Part shown: positions 15,392 through 20,180 of the stretch, in pieces | How positions within the stretch are numbered: position 1 is the first letter of the stretch | How the letters are laid out: every line of letters starts with the position of its first letter | Source: an uncultured beta proteobacterium | Lineage (GTDB): Bacteria > Pseudomonadota > Gammaproteobacteria > Burkholderiales > Burkholderiaceae | DNA length: 20,180 nt | Assembly (NCBI GenBank): GCA_903938955.1 | Contig: CAJAFJ010000322.1 | Span: 1 to 20,180, forward strand | Direction: 5' to 3' | Made by a program: the position numbers and the translations under genes | The notes under the pieces: generated by a model | The model's input: only the letters and a program-made list of their open reading frames with translations | Databases searched by the model: none | What the model was told of the DNA's origin: nothing

Positions 15392-16171
15392 TTATGCCTT
15401 GCCCGTTTGGGCAGCCTCCAGAAATGCCGGCTTCTCGCCACCCCCATGCAACAGCAGATTGGTGCCACTGAGGTAGGAAGCGCGCGATGAAGCGACAAAT
15501 AAACAAGCCTCAGCCACATCGGCCGGCTCTGCGAGACGACCCGCGGGAATCGTGGCGGCCACCGCCGCTATGCCCGCGGCATCGCCGTAATGCAAATCTG
15601 ATTGTTCGGTGCGTACCAGGCCCGGGCTCACCGCCACCACGCGCACCTTGGGCGCCCATTCCACGGCCAGTGACGAGGTCAGGCTCAGCACCGCCGCCTT
15701 GGCGGCACCGTAGGCTGCCGTGCCGGGCGAGGGGCGCAGCGCGCTGACGCTGCCAATCAGGACAATGACCCCGCCCTGCGCCTGCTGCTGCATCACCCGG
15801 TTGGCGGCTTGTGCCGTATGGAGCGCAGCCGTGAAATTCAAACGGATGACACCTTCATGAAAGCGTGGCGACACTGTGGCCGCCTCCACCGAAGGGCTGC
15901 CACCCGCGTTATGGATGAGCACATCCAGCTGGCCGTGCTGCTGCACGATCAAATCCATCAGCGCCGTCAGCGCGTCCGCGTCACGCACATCACAGGGCAA
16001 AAAGCTGGCGCTGCGGCCACCGGCGGCGGGCAATGCCTCGGGCGCGCTGCGGGCGCAGACCACCACGGTGGCACCGGCTGCCAAAAAGCCTTCCGCAATG
16101 CCGCGTCCGATGCCCTTGGTACCACCGGTAACGAGGACCACGCGCTGATCAAAATTAGGGGTTGTATTCAT
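15392..16171 (-). CDS. SDR family oxidoreductase
   Basis: A 259-residue classical short-chain dehydrogenase. It shows the nucleotide-binding TGGTKGIG (15-22), Asn-Ala-Gly at 88-90, and the catalytic Ser141, Tyr154 and Lys158 (YGAAK). The probable role is NAD(P)-linked oxidation of a hydroxyl on the ring system or on a 3-hydroxyacyl-CoA side chain; similarity to 7-alpha-type bile-acid dehydrogenases cannot be judged by eye. It is the first gene of the eleven-gene operon. No clear ribosome site precedes the ATG (the preceding bases are AATTTAATGCCAT), so weak or leaderless initiation is possible. Its unusual C-terminal tail with GGGEKPAFLEAA is matched by the gene remnant at 1-165, pointing to a duplicated paralogue. 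Confidence 0.88.
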   Translation of the reverse strand: MNTTPNFDQRVVLVTGGTKGIGRGIAEGFLAAGATVVVCARSAPEALPAAGGRSASFLPCDVRDADALTALMDLIVQQHGQLDVLIHNAGGSPSVEAATVSPRFHEGVIRLNFTAALHTAQAANRVMQQQAQGGVIVLIGSVSALRPSPGTAAYGAAKAAVLSLTSSLAVEWAPKVRVVAVSPGLVRTEQSDLHYGDAAGIAAVAATIPAGRLAEPADVAEACLFVASSRASYLSGTNLLLHGGGEKPAFLEAAQTGKA

Positions 16172-16283
16172 ATGGCATTAAATTTAAGCGCTGCGGGTGT
16201 TGCCAGATACGTCCAAAAGGACGATGTCGCGATGCTTTGGAGAAACGACGATCACCGTGTGCCATTACCCACAGGACCTCTGC
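16172..16283. promoter_or_regulatory. Divergent promoter region with palindrome CGTCCAAAAGGACG
   Basis: This 112-base gap lies between the minus-strand operon and the plus-strand enoyl-CoA hydratase gene and must hold promoters for both. A perfect 14-bp palindrome with arms CGTCC and GGACG around AAAA sits at 16210-16223, 39-52 bases before the SDR start and 61-74 bases before the hydratase start. A similar palindrome is at 3373-3386. I did not find -35/-10 boxes good enough to call on either strand. Confidence 0.5.
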
Positions 16284-17096
16284 ATGCCTTCCAACGCCCC
16301 CTTGCCTGCTTCTGTCAGCCCAACTGCGCCAGAAATTCGAATCGACTACCCCAGCGACGGCGTGGCCGTCGTGTTGCTGAACCGACCCGAAGCCACCAAC
16401 GCGCTCAGCCTTAACCTGCAAGCCCAACTATCAGAAGCGTTTGCCATGCTGAGTGCCGATGCGCGCGTGCGCGCCATCGTGCTGACCGGGGGCGACAGCG
16501 TCTTTGCTGCCGGTGGCGACATCAAGAGCATGGACGGCTGCGGTGCGATCGAGATCATGAAGCGCCACACCGAGCGCGTCTGGGCCCCGATTGAACGCTG
16601 CCCCAAACCCATCATTGCGGCAGTGTGTGGTTACGCCTTTGGCGGCGGGGCCGAGTTGGCGATGCACTGCGACATCATCCTGGCCGGCCAAAGTGCCAGC
16701 TTTGCGCAGCCTGAAATCCGCATCGGCATCATGCCCGGCATTGGCGGCACCCAGCGTCTGGTGCGCGCCGTGGGCAAGTTCAACGCCATGCGCATCTTGC
16801 TCACCGGCAAACCGGTCAGCGCCGAAGAGGCGCGCGTCATGGGCCTGGTCAGCCAGGTGTTCCCGGATGACCAGGTCTTGCCCGAAGCGCTGAAAATGGC
16901 CCAGCTGATTGCAGCCATGCCACCGTTGGCAGCGATGCAGATCAAGGAGGTGGTGCTGGCCGGCGTGGATGCCTCGCTGGAGGCGGCCCTGATGCTGGAG
17001 CGCAAGGCCAACCAACTGCTGTTTGCCACCCGCGACCAAAAAGAAGGCATGCAAGCCTTTATCGAAAAGCGCAAGCCCGACTTCAAGGGCAACTAA
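16284..17096 (+). CDS. Enoyl-CoA hydratase (crotonase family)
   Basis: A 270-residue crotonase-fold enzyme that adds water to 2-enoyl-CoA in beta-oxidation. The start at 16284 is chosen over an upstream in-frame ATG (16197) because CAGGA lies seven to eight bases before it. Both catalytic glutamates are present: Glu124 in FGGGAELAM and Glu144 in FAQPEIRIGIMPG. The oxyanion-hole region AAGGDIKSMD (75-84) is also intact. The ending (EGMQAFIEKRKPDFKGN) resembles mitochondrial ECHS1-type hydratases, so a true hydratase is more likely than an isomerase. It is transcribed away from the catabolic operon across a shared promoter region. It could serve the beta-oxidation turn that precedes the MaoC/aldolase step, or ring-remnant degradation. 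Confidence 0.9.
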   Translation: MPSNAPLPASVSPTAPEIRIDYPSDGVAVVLLNRPEATNALSLNLQAQLSEAFAMLSADARVRAIVLTGGDSVFAAGGDIKSMDGCGAIEIMKRHTERVWAPIERCPKPIIAAVCGYAFGGGAELAMHCDIILAGQSASFAQPEIRIGIMPGIGGTQRLVRAVGKFNAMRILLTGKPVSAEEARVMGLVSQVFPDDQVLPEALKMAQLIAAMPPLAAMQIKEVVLAGVDASLEAALMLERKANQLLFATRDQKEGMQAFIEKRKPDFKGN

Positions 17097-17141
17097 AACG
17101 GCGATGCGGTTGTTGGCCACGGGTAAAAAAACATACACAGT

Positions 17142-17199
17142 GTGTTGATTCAATCGTTGTTAAGATGTGCGCATCTTTTAATGCGCATTGAGAGCAAAT
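17142..17199 (+). promoter_or_regulatory. Promoter/operator region of the ccdAB pair
   Basis: Two adjacent palindromes precede the antitoxin: AAGATGTGCGCATCTT (17162-17177, 6-base arms) and AATGCGCATT (17180-17189, perfect). Both contain the GCGCAT core. A TTTAAT that could serve as a -10 box lies at 17177-17182 between them. Ribbon-helix-helix antitoxins such as CcdA repress their own promoter by binding such sites, so these are probable CcdA operators. No good -35 box was found at ideal spacing. Confidence 0.45.
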
Positions 17200-17472
17200 A
17201 TGTCTGCCATTCAAACCACCGCACCCAAACGCAGCGTCCGAGTTCGTCAACCCTTAAAAAGGGCCACCAATTTGAGTTTGAGTGCCGACGTACTCGACGC
17301 AGCCAAGACACTTGAACTCAATATCTCGCAGGTCTGCGACACCTATTTGCGTGAACTGGTCGCGCAAGAACAGAAGCGTCGCTGGCGAAGTGACCACGCT
17401 GATTTCATTGCTGCCTATAACGCCACGATTGACACTGAAGGTCTGCCGCTGGATCAGTGGAGAACTTTCTGA
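17200..17472 (+). CDS. ccdA: Type II antitoxin, CcdA family
   Basis: A 90-residue protein. The N-terminal half carries a ribbon-helix-helix type DNA-binding segment (TNLSLSADVLDAAKTLELNIS, about 23-43). The charged C-terminal half ends EGLPLDQWRTF, as in chromosomal CcdA proteins, and is the part that would wrap the toxin. The ATG at 17200 is preferred over the upstream TTG because GAGAG lies seven bases before it. The stop codon shares one base with the start of the toxin gene (TGATG), so the pair is translationally coupled. It is predicted to neutralise CcdB and repress its own operon. Confidence 0.85.
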   Translation: MSAIQTTAPKRSVRVRQPLKRATNLSLSADVLDAAKTLELNISQVCDTYLRELVAQEQKRRWRSDHADFIAAYNATIDTEGLPLDQWRTF

Positions 17473-17789
17473 TGGCGCGTTTTGATGTGTACCCCAACCC
17501 GGGCGCGCATACCAGCACCACGCCGTATTTGCTGGATGTCCAAAGCGATTTGCTCGACGGCCTGGACAGTCGCATGGTGATTCCGCTACGCAGCCTGGAT
17601 CACTTTGCCAAAGTAAAACTCCCCACGCGATTGACTCCAGTATTCAACATCCTGGGCAAGGATTACCTGCTGGAGACACCCAAAATGGCTGCCGTGCCCC
17701 AGCGCATCTTGAAAGACTGCGTCGTTTCACTGGGCGATGATCAGGCGCGCATTACTGCTGCATTGGACTTTTTGTTCCAAGGTTATTGA
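17472..17789 (+). CDS. ccdB: Type II toxin, CcdB family (gyrase poison)
   Basis: A 105-residue protein similar to CcdB (101 residues in the F plasmid): YLLDVQSDLLDGLDSRMVIPL (19-39), PKMAAVPQRIL (70-80) and a final ITAALDFLFQGY. CcdB blocks DNA gyrase. In the F protein the last three residues Trp-Gly-Ile are needed for poisoning; here they are Gln-Gly-Tyr, so the Trp is replaced. Some chromosomal homologues also vary here, so activity cannot be excluded or assumed. The gene ends 12 bases before the stop of the convergent ksi gene, with no terminator visible between them. Confidence 0.85.
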   Translation: MARFDVYPNPGAHTSTTPYLLDVQSDLLDGLDSRMVIPLRSLDHFAKVKLPTRLTPVFNILGKDYLLETPKMAAVPQRILKDCVVSLGDDQARITAALDFLFQGY

Positions 17790-17801
17790 GCACGAGCCTT
17801 A

Positions 17802-18173
<372 letters not shown>

Positions 18174-18947
18174 TCAGAACTGCGTCGGACGCATCACCGC
18201 ATCCACGCCACCGTCGACATAAAACTGCGCGCCATGCACAAAGCTGGCTTGCGGACTCATCAAGAAAGCAATCACCGAAGCCATTTCGCCGGGGTCTGCG
18301 CGCCGTGCAATCGGGGCGACAAAATTCTTGATCGATTCGCTGTAGCGCGGGTCGTCCAGGCCCGCCTGCAACAACGGGGTCTCAGTGGCGCCGGGTGCCA
18401 CCGTGTTCAGGCGTACACCGGCTTTGCCCCAGGCTGCGGCGCGACGGCGCACGGCCACGGTCAGGGCGTTTTTGGAACCGGCATAGGCCAGGTTGCCGCC
18501 GTGTTCTCCGGCGCCGGCGATGATCGCATTGACCATGGCTTCGTCACCCGCTTCACAGGCTGCCGCTAACGGATTTTTTTCCCAGGGCAGGTGCGCTGAT
18601 GCGACCGAGGAAATCACCACCGCAGCCGGATTGACGCCTTTTTGCAGGGCTGGCAACAAGGCATCCAGCAACTCGACCGCACCAAAGTAGTTGACCGAGG
18701 CCACCAGGGACAAGGGCTTCGTCTGCGGACCCAGTCCGGCACAAAGAACCAGGCCGTCGAGCGTGCCACCACAACGCGCCAGCGCCTCGGTGATGATGGC
18801 CTTGCGGCCTTCGGCGTTGGAGAGGTCGCCGGTGATCTCGGCGTTGCGCAAGTCAACACCGATGACGGTATGACCCGCCGCTAACAGTGCTTGACGCGCG
18901 GCAGCGCCGATGCCGGACGCAGAACCGGTAATGAGGGTACAGGGCAT
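18174..18947 (-). CDS. hsdA: 3-alpha-hydroxysteroid dehydrogenase/carbonyl reductase
   Basis: From the ATG at 18947 the protein is 257 residues, the same length as C. testosteroni HsdA, and many stretches match it as I recall it (GLVLCAGLGPQTK, VVISSVASAHL, GNLAYAGSKNALTVAVR, VNYFGA, and the end DGGxDAVMRPTQF). The cofactor loop is TGSASGIG (7-14). Catalytic Ser114, Tyr155 and Lys159 are at identical positions. AGGAG lies eight bases before the ATG; a TTG twelve codons upstream is less likely. The enzyme interconverts 3-alpha-hydroxy and 3-ketosteroids with NAD(H), acting on androsterone-type steroids and bile acids. This is the strongest pointer in the window to 3-alpha-hydroxysteroid substrates. 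Confidence 0.94.
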   Translation of the reverse strand: MPCTLITGSASGIGAAARQALLAAGHTVIGVDLRNAEITGDLSNAEGRKAIITEALARCGGTLDGLVLCAGLGPQTKPLSLVASVNYFGAVELLDALLPALQKGVNPAAVVISSVASAHLPWEKNPLAAACEAGDEAMVNAIIAGAGEHGGNLAYAGSKNALTVAVRRRAAAWGKAGVRLNTVAPGATETPLLQAGLDDPRYSESIKNFVAPIARRADPGEMASVIAFLMSPQASFVHGAQFYVDGGVDAVMRPTQF

Positions 18948-18988
18948 GGAAATGACTCCTAGTTGATTAAAGTGAATGGACAAGGGCC

Positions 18989-19927
18989 TTAACGGGCCAG
19001 GGCTTGGGTGAGTTCAGGCACGGCTGCAAACAAGTCCGCCTCCAGGCCGTAATCAGCGACCGAGAAAATCGGTGCTTCCGGGTCTTTGTTGATGGCCACG
19101 ATGACTTTGGAATCTTTCATGCCGGCCAAATGCTGGATGGCACCGCTGATACCGCAGGCGATATACAACTGCGGTGCCACGATCTTGCCGGTCTGGCCCA
19201 CTTGCCAGTCGTTGGGGGCGTAACCCGCATCGACTGCGGCGCGGGACGCGCCCATGGCGGCGCCGAGCTGGTCGGCCAGCGGGGTCATGACTTCCATGAA
19301 CTTCGCGTTGGAACCCAAGGCCCGGCCACCGCTGACGATGATCTTGGCAGCGGTCAACTCGGGGCGGTCATTTTTAGCAATTTCACTGCCGACATAACTG
19401 GTTTTATCGCTGGCGATCACGACGGCGACGGTTTCAATCGCGGCCGAGGTCTGGCCGGTGGCAGCCGCGTCAAAGCCGGTCGTGCGCACGGTGAGGACCT
19501 TTACCGCGTCCGTACTCTGCACCGTGGCGATGGCGTTGCCAGCGTAAATCGGGCGCTCAAAGGTGTCGGGGCTGATCACTTTGGTGACATCCGACAACTG
19601 GCCGACATCCAGCTTGGCCGCCAGTCGGGGCGCAACGTTCTTGCCACTGGCCGTGGCCGGAAAAAGAATGTGGCTGTAAGCGGCGGCTAGGCTCAATACC
19701 TGAGCCGTCAGGTTTTCGGCCATGCCATGCGCCAGCGCATCGCCGTCGGCATGGAGGACTTTGGTGACGCCAGCAATTTGGGCGGCCGCCGCAGCGGCAG
19801 CGCCAGCGTTGGCACCTGCAATGAGGACATGGACCTCGCCACCGCAGGCCAGTGCGGCCGTGACGGTGTTGAGGGTGGCGCCCTTGATGGACGCGTGATC
19901 GTGTTCGGCAATGACAAGAGAGGTCAT
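18989..19927 (-). CDS. etfA: Electron transfer flavoprotein alpha subunit
   Basis: A 312-residue ETF alpha subunit, the normal length. The C-terminal FAD domain shows SGGRALGS (199-206), [23 protein letters not shown] in part (Gly244, Gly247, Cys258, Gly259) and the family signature around [22 protein letters not shown] (261-282). AAGGA lies six to seven bases before the ATG. With EtfB it would accept electrons from the acyl-CoA dehydrogenases encoded in this window and pass them to ETF-quinone oxidoreductase. It is encoded between etfB and hsdA, so it appears dedicated to, or at least co-regulated with, steroid catabolism; a second housekeeping copy elsewhere cannot be excluded. Confidence 0.95.
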   Translation of the reverse strand: MTSLVIAEHDHASIKGATLNTVTAALACGGEVHVLIAGANAGAAAAAAAQIAGVTKVLHADGDALAHGMAENLTAQVLSLAAAYSHILFPATASGKNVAPRLAAKLDVGQLSDVTKVISPDTFERPIYAGNAIATVQSTDAVKVLTVRTTGFDAAATGQTSAAIETVAVVIASDKTSYVGSEIAKNDRPELTAAKIIVSGGRALGSNAKFMEVMTPLADQLGAAMGASRAAVDAGYAPNDWQVGQTGKIVAPQLYIACGISGAIQHLAGMKDSKVIVAINKDPEAPIFSVADYGLEADLFAAVPELTQALAR

Positions 19928-19948
19928 GGGGTTCCTTTTAATCAGTTG

Positions 19949-19984
19949 GGGTCAGAGCACATCGCTATGCGAGTGGTCTGACCC
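19949..19984. repeat. Long hairpin (REP-like) between etfB and etfA
   Basis: The arms GGGTCAGAGCAC and GTGGTCTGACCC pair with one mismatch. The inner TCGC and GCGA pair as well, leaving a TAT loop and one bulged A. The hairpin fills most of the 65-base gap between the two etf genes. There is no T-run, so a terminator is unlikely. GGGTCAGA/TCTGACCC ends recall intergenic repeats common in betaproteobacterial genomes, some linked to REP-associated transposases; that link is from memory. It may stabilise or help process the mRNA. Confidence 0.5.
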
Positions 19985-19992
19985 GCAAAGTT

Positions 19993-20180
19993 TCAGATGA
20001 CTTTGGCTTCGTTCTTGAGCTTGTCGATCAGCGTGGCCACATCGGCCACCTTGACGCCAGCGCTGCGCTTGGCAGGCTCGCACACCTTGAGGGTGGTGAT
20101 GCGTGGTGCCACATCCACCCCCAGGTCGTCGGGCGTGACCGTCTCAAGCGGTTTTTTCTTGGCCTTCATGATGTTGGGCA
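19993..20180 (-). CDS. etfB: Electron transfer flavoprotein beta subunit, C-terminal part
   Basis: The last 62 codons of a minus-strand gene whose start lies beyond the right edge. The residues [20 protein letters not shown], then [19 protein letters not shown] and the end [12 protein letters not shown], match the conserved C-terminal tail of bacterial EtfB, including the KAKKKP segment. It lies directly upstream of etfA, the usual order, separated by 65 bases that hold a hairpin. Only the tail can be judged. Confidence 0.93.
   Translation of the reverse strand, partial: PNIMKAKKKPLETVTPDDLGVDVAPRITTLKVCEPAKRSAGVKVADVATLIDKLKNEAKVI

Noticed and set aside
14387..15490. Plus-strand open frame of 367 codons
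   Set aside because: It is antisense to the MaoC+DUF35 gene, whose zinc-ribbon cysteines and domains prove the minus strand is coding.
16197..16283. Upstream start for the enoyl-CoA hydratase
   Set aside because: The extra 29 residues are not family-like, cross the candidate operator at 16210-16223 and lack a ribosome site, whereas the ATG at 16284 has one.

Overview
The window looks like chromosomal DNA of a GC-rich betaproteobacterium, most likely a Comamonadaceae member (Comamonas, Rhodoferax or Polaromonas relatives). The clearest markers are a 257-residue 3-alpha-hydroxysteroid dehydrogenase (HsdA) and a ketosteroid isomerase (KSI) that I recognise as close to the Comamonas testosteroni enzymes, with catalytic residues in register. 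These were recognised from memory of the families; no search was run.

Layout. (1) 1-192: a decayed 3' end of a short-chain dehydrogenase (SDR) gene and a minus-strand intrinsic terminator. (2) 293-3235, minus: a DUF1329 gene followed by a DUF1302 outer-membrane barrel gene broken by a one-base frameshift. (3) 3413-16171, minus: eleven tightly packed genes that look like one catabolic operon. In transcription order they are SDR, MaoC+DUF35 protein, small acyl-CoA dehydrogenase (ACAD), MaoC hydratase, SCP2-type thiolase-like aldolase, ACAD, FATP-type CoA ligase, metallo-beta-lactamase (MBL) fold hydrolase, ACAD, small ACAD, and a second CoA ligase. (4) 16284-17096, plus: a divergent enoyl-CoA hydratase. 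(5) 17200-17789, plus: a ccdAB-type toxin-antitoxin pair. (6) 17802-20180, minus: etfB (cut by the window edge), etfA, hsdA and ksi.

How the genes fit together. The MaoC+DUF35 / ACAD / MaoC / aldolase block matches the content of the actinobacterial igr locus (chsE1, chsE2, chsH1, chsH2, ltp2), which removes the last three side-chain carbons of cholesterol. Here it would act on a steroid acyl-CoA made by one of the two ligases. The two ACAD pairs would feed electrons to the EtfAB made at the right end. HsdA and KSI would convert 3-alpha-hydroxy and delta-5 steroids to delta-4-3-ketosteroids. DUF1329 and DUF1302 proteins are usually associated with the envelope and may help take up a hydrophobic substrate. 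The substrate (bile acid, sterol or other) cannot be fixed from sequence alone.

Not explained by the known pathway: a similar 14-bp palindrome in two promoter regions, a near-perfect hairpin between etfB and etfA, an MBL protein of unknown role inside the operon, and the toxin-antitoxin insertion. No tRNA, rRNA, CRISPR array or insertion sequence was seen.
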